DNA of 11,983 nucleotides from an uncultured Mollicutes bacterium (GTDB lineage Bacteria; Bacillota_I; Bacilli_A; Acholeplasmatales; Anaeroplasmataceae). Below, piece after piece: positions 4,595-11,448 of this stretch; positions within the stretch are counted from its first letter, which is position 1, and each line of letters opens with the position of its first letter. The notes under the pieces are model-generated. The model made no database searches, was not told where the DNA came from, and worked only from the letters and a program-made list of their open reading frames with translations. Where the stretch lies: the NCBI GenBank assembly GCA_900547045.1, contig URFB01000019.1, positions 1 to 11,983 on the forward strand, written 5' to 3'. The position numbers and the translations under genes were made by a program.

Positions 4595-6001
4595 ATGAAA
4601 TATGATGTTGTAATCATTGGCGCAGGTCCATGCGGAATATTTTGCGCATATGAATTGCTTGAAAAAAATAAGAACCTTAAGGTTTTGCTAGTAGATAAGG
4701 GGCACGATATTTATCATCGTATCTGTCCGGTTATGCAGCATAAGATCCCTAAGTGTCCTAAAAATAAGGATGGAATATCAGGATGCTATCCTGCGTGTTC
4801 AATTACCAATGGCTTTGGTGGAGCTGGAGCCTATTCTGATGGTAAATTTAACATCACCTCTGAATTTGGTGGCTGGATGACAGATTATTTACAGGCATCC
4901 CAGGTTGAGGATTTAATTTGCTACGTCGATTCGATTAATTTAAAATATGGTGCTACACACGTTATTACTGACCCAACAACCGATGCGGTTAAGGAAATTG
5001 AGCATAAGGCTATTGGAGCCGGCTTAAAGCTTTTAAGAAGCCGTGTTAGACATTTAGGTACGGAAAATAATTTACAAATCCTTCAAAGAATGTTTGATGA
5101 TCTTGCTAAGGTTATTGATATGCGCTTTGAGTGTGAGGCCTCTGACGTTCTTGTTAAGGATGGCAAGGTTTGTGGTGTAATGCTTGGCGATGAGCTAATT
5201 GAAACTAATAAAGTGCTATTATCAGTTGGTCGTGATGGATCAATATGGCTAGAAGAAATTTGTAAGAAGCATAAGATCAATATGACTCATAATCAAGTCG
5301 ATATTGGTGTTCGTGTTGAAACATCTGATATTGTTATGCAAGAAATTAATAAGCATTTATATGAAGGTAAATTCTTATACCGTACAAGTGTTGGTACAAC
5401 GGTAAGAACCTTCTGCTCAAATCCATCAGGACACGTTGTAGTTGAAAACCATAGTGGTACAATGCTAGCTAATGGACATGCCTTTGCGGATCCTAAGCTT
5501 GGTACAAGAAATACGAATTTTGCACTACTCGTATCTCACAAGTTTGAAGAACCATTTAATGAGCCTAATGAATATGCTCATGAGGTATCACGTCTTGCAA
5601 ATCAACTATCATGTGGATCAATTATTGTTCAGCGCTATGGTGATATTATGAAGGGACGTCGTACAACTGAAAAGCGTCTTAAGGAGGGCTTTATTGAGCC
5701 ATCTTTAAAGGAAGCTGTACCAGGTGATTTAGGTCTTGTTCTTCCATATAATACAATGAAATCAATTATTGAAATGATTGAGGCCCTAGATAAGGTAACA
5801 CCAGGTATTGCAACGGAGCATACCCTTCTTTATGGTGTAGAAGCTAAATTCTATTCGGCTCGTCCAGTTGTAAATGATCATTTTATGACTCGTATTGATG
5901 GACTTTATGTTGGTGGCGATGGCGCAGGTATTACCAGAGGTCTTGCCCAAGCTGGTGCGAATGGTGTTTGGGTTGCTCGCGATATGATTGAAAAGGAATA
6001 A
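4595..6001 (+). CDS. FAD-dependent dehydrogenase, COG2509-type
   Basis: 468 residues. N-terminal dinucleotide fold: VVIIGAGPCG (5-14, GxGxxG) and the acidic strand end VDK (33-35) bind FAD. Family hallmarks: GFGGAGAYSDGKFN (73-86), VGRDG..WL (211-219), DIGVRVE (236-242), TFCSNPSGHVVVEN (272-285), QRYGD (346-350), YGVEAKFYSARPV (413-425), and a C-terminal GLYVGGDGAGITRGLAQAG (436-454) closing the FAD site. This matches a conserved, biochemically uncharacterised group of bacterial flavoproteins; no substrate can be assigned. Four cysteines (C44, C54, C64, C68) sit in an insert just before the GGAGAYSDGK loop and could bind a metal or Fe-S centre (inference). Start ATG 4595 follows AAAGG (4578-4582). 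First gene of the operon, 14 nt before purA. Confidence 0.85.
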   Translation: MKYDVVIIGAGPCGIFCAYELLEKNKNLKVLLVDKGHDIYHRICPVMQHKIPKCPKNKDGISGCYPACSITNGFGGAGAYSDGKFNITSEFGGWMTDYLQASQVEDLICYVDSINLKYGATHVITDPTTDAVKEIEHKAIGAGLKLLRSRVRHLGTENNLQILQRMFDDLAKVIDMRFECEASDVLVKDGKVCGVMLGDELIETNKVLLSVGRDGSIWLEEICKKHKINMTHNQVDIGVRVETSDIVMQEINKHLYEGKFLYRTSVGTTVRTFCSNPSGHVVVENHSGTMLANGHAFADPKLGTRNTNFALLVSHKFEEPFNEPNEYAHEVSRLANQLSCGSIIVQRYGDIMKGRRTTEKRLKEGFIEPSLKEAVPGDLGLVLPYNTMKSIIEMIEALDKVTPGIATEHTLLYGVEAKFYSARPVVNDHFMTRIDGLYVGGDGAGITRGLAQAGANGVWVARDMIEKE

Positions 6002-6015
6002 GAGGTAAAAAGAAT

Positions 6016-7296
6016 ATGTCTAGATTAGTTGTAGTTGGCTCTCAATGGGGCGATGAAGGAAAAGGGAAAATTACAGATTACCTTGCATGCAAGGCTGATG
6101 TTGTAGTTAGATATCAAGGGGGAAATAATGCTGGGCATACCATTGCCTTTGATGGTAAGAAGTTTGCACTTCAATCAATTCCATCAGGAATTTTTAATCC
6201 TCATATTACAAATGTAATTGCTAATGGCGTTGTTTTTAATCCTAAGGCCTTCCTAGAGGAGCTTCATGGTCTTGAGGAAAGAGGAATTAAGGATTATAAG
6301 CTTAAGATTTCTGATCGTGCTTCCTTAATTATGCCATATCATATTATGCTTGATGGTGCGATGGAAAATTTAAAGGGTGACCATAAGATTGGTACAACTA
6401 AAAAGGGTATTGGCCCTTGCTATACAGATAAGGCTTCTCGTATTGGCCTTAGAGTAGGAGATTTATTATGTCCTGAATTCTTTAAGGAACGCCTAAGCGA
6501 AGCTTTAGTAATCAAGAATATGGAGCTTAAAATGTATGGTCTTCCTGAGCTTAAGCTTGAGGATATTTATAATGAATATATGGGCTATGCTAAGGAAATT
6601 TCTAAGTATATTTGTGATACTTCAGAATATTTAAATGAGGCGATTAAGGAAAATAAGCAAATCTTATTTGAGGGTGCCCAGGGTGTAATGCTTTGTATTG
6701 AGCATGGAACATTCCCATATGTTACCTCATCATCTCCTTGTGCAGCATCTGTACCTTTAAATACGGGTATCGCTCCTAAATACATTGATAATGTTTTGGG
6801 TATTTGTAAGGCCTATACTACTAGAGTAGGTGCAGGTCCATTCCCAACTGAAATTGAAGGAGAGCTTGCCCACACTATTCGTGAGCGTGGTCATGAATAT
6901 GGTACAGTTACTAAGCGTCCTCGTCGTATTGGCTACCTTGATGGTGTTGCCCTACGTCACGCTGTTAAGGTATCAGGTATTAATAACTGGTCATTAATGC
7001 TATTTGATGTTTTAACCGGAATTGAGGAGCTTAAGATTTGTACAGGCTATATGCTAGATGGTAAAAGAATTGACTACATGCCAGGTACACTAAGCGTATT
7101 TGAGCGTTGCCAGCCTATTTATGATACTTTACCAGGCTGGAGCGAGGATATTACGAATGTTCATTCATTCGATGAATTACCTCAAAATGCTAAAAATTAT
7201 ATTCGTAAGATTGAAGAGGTTACAGGCGTTGATGTCGCAATGTTTTCAGTAGGCCCTGATCGTCTTCAAACTATCGTAATCAAGGAAGTTTTCTAA
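6016..7296 (+). CDS. purA: Adenylosuccinate synthetase
   Basis: 426 residues, full length. Joins IMP and aspartate using GTP to make adenylosuccinate, the first committed step from IMP to AMP, in the cytoplasm. Seen: GSQWGDEGKGK (8-18) with catalytic D13 and the GTP P-loop; NNAGHT (37-42) with catalytic H41; GTTKKGIGPCYTDKASR (126-142) for IMP; RVGAGPFPTE (270-279); GTVTKRPRR (296-304) binding aspartate and IMP; SVGPDR (411-416) in the base-binding end. A small oddity is LCIEHGTFPYVTSS (226-239) where most have LDIDHGTYPFVTSS. AGAGG (6001-6005) precedes ATG 6016 by 10 nt and touches the upstream stop codon. CGT/GGT/AAG-rich codons suggest good expression. The stop overlaps the next start by one base (TAATG). 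Confidence 0.98.
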   Translation: MSRLVVVGSQWGDEGKGKITDYLACKADVVVRYQGGNNAGHTIAFDGKKFALQSIPSGIFNPHITNVIANGVVFNPKAFLEELHGLEERGIKDYKLKISDRASLIMPYHIMLDGAMENLKGDHKIGTTKKGIGPCYTDKASRIGLRVGDLLCPEFFKERLSEALVIKNMELKMYGLPELKLEDIYNEYMGYAKEISKYICDTSEYLNEAIKENKQILFEGAQGVMLCIEHGTFPYVTSSSPCAASVPLNTGIAPKYIDNVLGICKAYTTRVGAGPFPTEIEGELAHTIRERGHEYGTVTKRPRRIGYLDGVALRHAVKVSGINNWSLMLFDVLTGIEELKICTGYMLDGKRIDYMPGTLSVFERCQPIYDTLPGWSEDITNVHSFDELPQNAKNYIRKIEEVTGVDVAMFSVGPDRLQTIVIKEVF

Positions 7297-7751
7297 TGAA
7301 GCTTCCTTTAATTATAAGCGCTTGTCTCCTTGGTCAAAATACAAAATATAATGGAAAAAATAATTATAATGCAAAGGCTTTAGCTTTAAATGATTATTTT
7401 GATTTTATTTTAATTTGTCCAGAGCTAGAGGGCGGACTTGGTGTGCCAAGAGATCCTGCAGAAATTATTAATGCTAGAGTAATTTCATCTAAGGGGCTTG
7501 ATGTTACAAAAGAATATGAAAAGGGTGCTGGTCTTGCCTTAAATAAGGCTTTACAATCAGGTGCTAAATATGCCATGCTAAAGGCTAAAAGCCCAAGCTG
7601 TGGAAATAATAAAATTTATGATGGAAGCTTTACTGGTGTCTTAATTGATGGCGAAGGCGTTACAGCCAAGCTTTTAAAAGAAAATGGCATTAGGGTTTTT
7701 AATGAAAAGGAAATTGATGGTTTAATTGAGGAAGTAAAGAATAAATCATAA
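7296..7751 (+). CDS. DUF523 family protein, 2-thiouracil desulfurase (TudS)-like
   Basis: 151 residues, a stand-alone DUF523 domain. Seen: SACLLGQNTKYNG (8-20), CPELEGGLGVPRDPAE (41-56), LDVTKEY (68-74) and LKAKSPSCGNNKIYDGSF (95-112). The three family cysteines C10, C41 and C102 are the set that holds a [4Fe-4S] cluster in TudS, a DUF523 enzyme that removes sulfur from 2-thiouracil; the fourth iron is free to take the sulfur. Glu43 in the CPE motif is the conserved acidic residue. Whether this protein acts on thiouracil, another thiolated base or something else is not known. The ATG uses the last A of the purA stop (TAATG), with AAGGAAG inside the purA end as ribosome site: translational coupling to purA, which supports a nucleobase-related role (inference). 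Last gene of the operon. Confidence 0.9.
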   Translation: MKLPLIISACLLGQNTKYNGKNNYNAKALALNDYFDFILICPELEGGLGVPRDPAEIINARVISSKGLDVTKEYEKGAGLALNKALQSGAKYAMLKAKSPSCGNNKIYDGSFTGVLIDGEGVTAKLLKENGIRVFNEKEIDGLIEEVKNKS

Positions 7752-7799
7752 TAATAAAAGCTATTTTAATAAAAAAATAGCTTTTATTATTAATTTTTT
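7749..7799 (+). terminator. Terminator of the purA operon
   Basis: A 19-bp perfect stem (7749-7767 with 7774-7792), 6-nt A-rich loop, then T-run 7794-7799. The stem starts in the DUF523 stop codon. It is long and AT-rich with one GC core (AGCT). The next promoter's extended -10 begins right at the T-run. Confidence 0.92.
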
Positions 7800-7807
7800 G
7801 CTATAAT
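7799..7807 (+). promoter_or_regulatory. Extended -10 promoter of the uncharacterised membrane operon
   Basis: TGC-TATAAT (7799-7807) is a perfect extended -10 directly after the T-run of the preceding terminator. No recognisable -35 is present, since that position falls within the terminator stem; extended -10 promoters can work without one. Predicted start near 7814. Confidence 0.6.
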
Positions 7808-7838
7808 TATAGTATCATATGAAAAAGAGGTGTTTAGC

Positions 7839-9218
7839 TTGACGATAAAAAAGCCAATATTGAAGTTTGATGATAAGGACTTAGACCTTAATTTTGAATG
7901 TGATATTACAAGTGATAATATTGGTCTAGGTTCACTAAACCAGCAAATAAATGATATGAAGCGCGATATTGAAGCCTGTGATAATGAAATTAACCGCCTA
8001 ACTAATCACGCTAAGCTTGTTGATTATTCTCTTGCAGTAGCCTCAGGTGCGCTTGCTAGTTTTTTAGATACGATTCTTACTAAAAATTTAGATTTAGGAA
8101 GCCCAACGGGTCTTGTTAATCAATTTGCATCAGAGCTAACAGGAGAAAACTTTACAAGTACTAATGAGGCTCTAGGCGCCTTAAACCAAAACTTAAATAA
8201 TAGCGCTAGCATTAACAATTTAGATCTTGCAAGCCATGCTTCCTTTTTTGGGCTTGTCTTTAGTATTGTAAGTGCTCTAACTGGCACTAAAATTTTATAT
8301 ACTAAGCATGAAGAAATTAAAACGGAAAAAATAAAGCCAATTGTAGAGGCTAATCTTTATAGCGGTATTTTTTATGGTACTGTGATGTGGCTTTCTAATT
8401 TAATCTTTTCAAAAGCAAAGCCAGCAGCTAATCTACCCCTTGGTCTTAAAAGCTTAATAGATGATGCCTCATCAAGTGGGCTTAAGACTAATGGAGATGC
8501 TTTTTATGAGGCTTTAGCTAATAATCTTGATACAGGCTCCTTAAATGCTATTTCAACGGGCTTAAATACCCTAAAGATGTTAGGAAGCCAGGCTCTTATC
8601 GTTTCGATTAATGAGATAGTAGTAAGAGCGGTTTATTTTGTTCATGAGCTAATTAAGGAAATTAAGCAAAAAAATGTTAGAAGTCTTAAGCAATTAGCTA
8701 AGGTTGATTTTAAGAAAACCATTCCCTTTAATAACCGTACTGTTTCAAGAATGATTAGCGTATCGCTTATAACTATGATGACAGTAGATATATGTGATGC
8801 ATCTATTGAGGCTTCAATTAAAAGTGAAGGAAATAAAGCCTTATTCGCTTCAAATTTATTAATTAGAATTAATTTTGTAGGAGTAGGAAGATTAATTCTT
8901 TCACTTACAACAGACACGTTTATGGGTAAAACAAGAAAAAGAAAGCGTGCTGAGCGCATTAGTCTAGTTGAAAATTATACTAGCCTTCTTGGAAGAAAGC
9001 TTTATTGTCTTCAGGATGATGCTTGGAAGGAATGCCACAAGGCCTCTGAAGTAATTGAGTCAGTAAGAAGAACAATGGCAGATGCGGCAATAATGGCTAA
9101 ATCAGATGTTGATTTAACTAAGGAAAGCCTTGAAAGCATTTCTATTAAGGCAGATTCAGCCTTTGAAAAAAATGAAAGCCTAAAGAAGGACGTTAAGGAT
9201 ATTCTTAACTGGGAGTGA
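7839..9218 (+). CDS. Uncharacterised multi-pass membrane protein (conserved family of unknown function)
   Basis: 459 residues from TTG 7839, which follows AGAGG (7826-7830) by 8 nt; the in-frame GTG at 7830 overlaps that site and is rejected. Layout (TTG numbering): polar N-terminus with a short coiled coil (32-57, NQQINDMKRDIEACDNEINR); hydrophobic segment ASGALASFLDTI (about 63-79); Asn/Leu/Ser-rich linker (85-132); segments at about 133-149, 175-191, 302-319 and 337-357; a charged linker EIKQKNVRSLKQL (274-286); NNRTVSRM (298-305); RINFVGVGRLIL (343-354), then a basic run (364-373) and a helical C-terminus (about 374-459). From memory, the blocks ASG-x-LA-x-x-xD, PF-x-NRT-x-x-RM and RINFVGVGR recur in hypothetical proteins of gut Bacillota; I know no assigned function. 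No catalytic motif is visible. It pairs with the next gene. Confidence 0.75.
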   Translation: MTIKKPILKFDDKDLDLNFECDITSDNIGLGSLNQQINDMKRDIEACDNEINRLTNHAKLVDYSLAVASGALASFLDTILTKNLDLGSPTGLVNQFASELTGENFTSTNEALGALNQNLNNSASINNLDLASHASFFGLVFSIVSALTGTKILYTKHEEIKTEKIKPIVEANLYSGIFYGTVMWLSNLIFSKAKPAANLPLGLKSLIDDASSSGLKTNGDAFYEALANNLDTGSLNAISTGLNTLKMLGSQALIVSINEIVVRAVYFVHELIKEIKQKNVRSLKQLAKVDFKKTIPFNNRTVSRMISVSLITMMTVDICDASIEASIKSEGNKALFASNLLIRINFVGVGRLILSLTTDTFMGKTRKRKRAERISLVENYTSLLGRKLYCLQDDAWKECHKASEVIESVRRTMADAAIMAKSDVDLTKESLESISIKADSAFEKNESLKKDVKDILNWE

Positions 9219-9223
9219 AGCAA

Positions 9224-9919
9224 ATGAATGATGAAGTAAAAGATAATGTAAGTGTAGCTGATGTACCTAAGCTAATTGAAGAACAATTTGAGCTTATGAC
9301 AAGCCTAAAGGAAAATCTTAACCTTGCCAAAAGCCACGCTTACGAAGCTGATACTAAGGCAAGAGAGGCTAAGGACAAAAAAATAGGTCTTTTTAATAAA
9401 AAAAACGCCCTTGAGGCGATGCAAAATACCCAAATGTCCTTAAGTGAGGCGACTATAAAAAATACGGAGGCCTTAGAAAAGACATTTGAGTATCAGCAGG
9501 CCTTAACTAATATTACAAAGTTTTTATTTGGTCTTGGCGTATCTAATATCGCTGTTAACAGAACAATTGTTAAGGAGCTTGAGCTTCGTCTTGAGCATGC
9601 AAGCGAAGAAGAGATTGATGATATGGCGCGTCAGGAGCTATTAAATGTCGTAAAGGACCTTAAGGCTCAGGAGGATATTACTAAAAAACAAACCGATTTT
9701 TCCTTAAGGCTTAAGCAGGTTAATGATTCTTTAGATACGATTGATAGTGATTTAGAGGGCTTTAAGCAGCATTATAATAAAAATATCAAGGCCTTAAGCA
9801 ATAAAATAAATTATTTAGAGTCTAAGCTTAATACTTTAAAAAAGCTTTTAATATTTAGTTTTATTTTAATTATTATAGCTCTTGCTATACCCTTTTTGTT
9901 AAATTTTATCCTAAAATAG
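9224..9919 (+). CDS. Uncharacterised tail-anchored coiled-coil protein
   Basis: 231 residues from ATG 9224, 8 nt after GGGAG (9211-9215), which lies in the last codons of the upstream gene; the in-frame GTG 9215 overlaps that site and is rejected. Layout: short N-terminus with VADVPKLIEEQ (11-21); long charged helical region (22-95); a conserved-looking core FLFGLGVSNIAVNRTIVKE (100-118) followed by RLEHASEEE (122-130) and ARQELLNVVKDLKAQEDI (135-152); second coiled coil (about 153-207); and one C-terminal hydrophobic helix (208-229) with two residues after it, a tail anchor leaving the rest in the cytoplasm. The core blocks resemble, from memory, unnamed proteins of other Bacillota. Five bases separate it from the membrane-protein gene, so the two are probably translated together and may form a complex (inference). 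No terminator is evident before the tRNA promoter. Confidence 0.75.
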   Translation: MNDEVKDNVSVADVPKLIEEQFELMTSLKENLNLAKSHAYEADTKAREAKDKKIGLFNKKNALEAMQNTQMSLSEATIKNTEALEKTFEYQQALTNITKFLFGLGVSNIAVNRTIVKELELRLEHASEEEIDDMARQELLNVVKDLKAQEDITKKQTDFSLRLKQVNDSLDTIDSDLEGFKQHYNKNIKALSNKINYLESKLNTLKKLLIFSFILIIIALAIPFLLNFILK

Positions 9920-9930
9920 AAAAAAATTAC

Positions 9931-9959
9931 TTGCTTTTTTGTTTTGCCTAGTGTATAAT
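9931..9959 (+). promoter_or_regulatory. tRNA-Gln promoter
   Basis: TTGCTT (9931-9936), 17-bp spacer, perfect TATAAT (9954-9959), 19 nt before the mature tRNA 5' end. Confidence 0.8.
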
Positions 9960-9978
9960 GAAAAAGCATTAAGTAAAT

Positions 9979-10053
9979 AGGACTATAGCCAAGCGGTAAG
10001 GCAAGGGACTTTGACTCCCTCACGCGCTGGTTCGAATCCAGCTAGTCCTGCCA
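9979..10053 (+). tRNA. trnQ: tRNA-Gln, anticodon TTG
   Basis: 75 nt with CCA encoded. Acceptor stem AGGACTA (9979-9985) pairs with TAGTCCT (10043-10049), discriminator G10050, CCA 10051-10053. D-arm GCC-AAGCGGTAA-GGC (9988-10002); anticodon stem AGGGA/TCCCT (10004-10008/10016-10020) with anticodon TTG at 10011-10013; T-arm GCTGG/CCAGC around TTCGAAT. The sequence is close to bacillar tRNA-Gln, including the D-arm. Confidence 0.97.
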
Positions 10054-10067
10054 GTTTTTTAAAAATT

Positions 10068-10093
10068 AAGTCACCAATTTGGTGATTTTTTTT
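10068..10093 (+). terminator. Terminator of the tRNA-Gln unit
   Basis: TCACCA (10071-10076) pairs with TGGTGA (10080-10085) around a 3-nt loop, followed by eight T (10086-10093). It ends transcription 15 nt after the tRNA CCA. Confidence 0.88.
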
Positions 10094-10129
10094 GTTTTAT
10101 AAGAAAAATGCTAAAATTGTAAAATAAAC

Positions 10130-10157
10130 TTGACTCATAGTATATTTATGCTATAAT
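10130..10157 (+). promoter_or_regulatory. Promoter of the MarR-DegV-Pr6Pr operon
   Basis: TTGACT (10130-10135), 16-bp spacer, perfect TATAAT (10152-10157) with extended TGC (10149-10151). One of the strongest promoter matches in the window; predicted start near 10164. Confidence 0.88.
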
Positions 10158-10163
10158 AAAAAC

Positions 10164-10178
10164 GTTCACAAAGTGAAC
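10164..10178. promoter_or_regulatory. Operator candidate at the MarR operon start point
   Basis: GTTCAC-AAA-GTGAAC, a perfect 6-bp inverted repeat with 3-bp centre, begins at the predicted transcription start and ends 2 nt before the A-rich ribosome site. Size and symmetry fit a MarR-family dimer, so autorepression by the downstream gene is likely (inference). Confidence 0.65.
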
Positions 10179-10192
10179 AAAAAGGAGGAAGT

Positions 10193-10603
10193 ATGCTCGA
10201 GGAGGAATTATTAAGGGCGTATATTAATATGTCCGTAAATATTAAGGAAAATAGATTGTTAAGTGATTTATCCTTCAATGAAATTATGGTTATGAATCTG
10301 ATTGTTGAAGAGGAAAGGTCATTTAAGGAATTAGAGGAAAGGCTTAATATTTTAAAGTCACAGCTTAATCGTATAATTAATGATTTAAAGGCAAAGGGCT
10401 TAGTCGAGACCTATATTCCTTTAAATGATAAAAGAAAGCTTATTATTAAAAAAGGTAATAATATAGAGCTATATAATACGGAGCATGAAAGAATGCTTAG
10501 GCTAATGAGCCTTGTTAAAAATAAGCTAGGAGAGGCTGATTTTAAGAAATTAATTGAGCTATTAAATGAAACTACAAATGTAATAAAAGGAGTAAAAATA
10601 TGA
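10193..10603 (+). CDS. MarR-family transcription regulator
   Basis: 136 residues, slightly short for the family (usually 140-150). A dimeric winged-helix DNA-binding protein, often a ligand-released repressor. Seen: N-terminal dimer helix (1-22); LSFNEIMVMNLIVEEE (26-41) as the helix-strand start of the wing fold; helix-turn-helix about 43-71 with SFKELEERLNILKSQLNRII as scaffold and recognition helices; INDLKAKGLVET (62-73); wing with NDKRKL (78-83), keeping the D-x-R of the family; C-terminal dimer helices (93-131). Start ATG 10193 follows AAAGGAGG (10181-10188). The stop overlaps the DegV start (ATGA, 4 nt). The repeat at 10164-10178 is a likely autoregulatory site. Pairing with DegV suggests sensing of fatty acid or its acyl derivative (inference from context). 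Confidence 0.88.
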   Translation: MLEEELLRAYINMSVNIKENRLLSDLSFNEIMVMNLIVEEERSFKELEERLNILKSQLNRIINDLKAKGLVETYIPLNDKRKLIIKKGNNIELYNTEHERMLRLMSLVKNKLGEADFKKLIELLNETTNVIKGVKI

Positions 10604-11448
10604 TTAAAATTATTACTGATTCCGCATCAGATATAACTCAAGAGGAGGCTTTAAGGCTAGGAATAAAAATTATTCCCCTAAGGCTTCGCTTTGGCGATAC
10701 GGAATATATTGATGGTATAAATATTACAAATAAGGAGTTTTTCAACAGGCTTGTTGAAAGCGACGAGCTTCCTAAGACAAGCCAGCTAACACCCTTTGAT
10801 TATGCAAATGTCTTTGATGAGATTGATAAAAAGGATACAGCGATTGTAATTTGCTTATCTGGTAATCTATCAGGTACCTATAATAGCGCTTCTATCGCCG
10901 CTGCTGATTATGATAATGTTTATGTTGTTGATAGTAAAAATGTGACGATTGGTCAAAGGCTTTTAACCCTAAGAGCCCTAGAGCTTACTAAGGAATACGA
11001 TGATGCTAAGAAAATTGTTAGTATTCTTGAGGAGGAAAAGAAAAAGATTAGATTAGTTGCACTTCTAGATACTCTTGAGTATTTAAAGAAGGGTGGAAGA
11101 ATATCAGCTACTACTGCGGTAGTAGGTGGTATTTTAAATATTAAGCCCGTCCTTGCAATTGAGGATGGCAGAATTATTTCCATTGGTAAGGCAAGAGGAT
11201 CTAAGAATGGTAATAATAAGCTTCGTGAGGCGATTGTTAATTACCAGGGAATTGATTTTACAAAGCCTTATGCTACGGCTTATTCCGGCCTTGATGATTC
11301 CCTACTTGAAAAATACATTCAGGATTCAAAGGATTTATGTGATAAGGAAATTCCTAAGGTTTTAATTGGTAGTGTTATTGGTACGCATATTGGACCGGGG
11401 GCGATTGCTGTTGCTTTCTTTAGTAAGGGAGATGGCAAAAATGAATAA
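10600..11448 (+). CDS. DegV-family fatty-acid-binding protein (FakB-type)
   Basis: 282 residues, the usual length. DegV/FakB proteins hold a fatty acid and present it to the kinase FakA, which makes acyl-phosphate for phospholipid synthesis. Seen: N-terminal ITDSASDI (5-12); TSQLTP (60-65) and LSGTYNSA (90-97), the two loops that bind the carboxylate and product phosphate; VDSKN (110-114); LDTLEYLKKGGRIS (156-169); LNIKPVLAIEDG (179-190); and the C-terminal IGTHIGPGA (260-268) with H263. These are all expected family residues. GGAG in the MarR end serves as ribosome site; ATG overlaps the MarR stop by 4 nt. The fakA kinase gene is not in the window, so which acyl chain is bound and whether it feeds FakA cannot be told. 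The following gene begins within its last codons. Confidence 0.93.
   Translation: MIKIITDSASDITQEEALRLGIKIIPLRLRFGDTEYIDGINITNKEFFNRLVESDELPKTSQLTPFDYANVFDEIDKKDTAIVICLSGNLSGTYNSASIAAADYDNVYVVDSKNVTIGQRLLTLRALELTKEYDDAKKIVSILEEEKKKIRLVALLDTLEYLKKGGRISATTAVVGGILNIKPVLAIEDGRIISIGKARGSKNGNNKLREAIVNYQGIDFTKPYATAYSGLDDSLLEKYIQDSKDLCDKEIPKVLIGSVIGTHIGPGAIAVAFFSKGDGKNE

Noticed and set aside
7830..7838. GTG start for the membrane-protein gene
   Set aside because: The GTG is part of the AGAGGTG ribosome site; the TTG at 7839 has proper spacing.
8642..8959. Minus-strand open frame of 105 codons inside the membrane-protein gene
   Set aside because: It is antisense to a well-supported gene, has no ribosome site or family features, and reads as a shadow of the coding strand.
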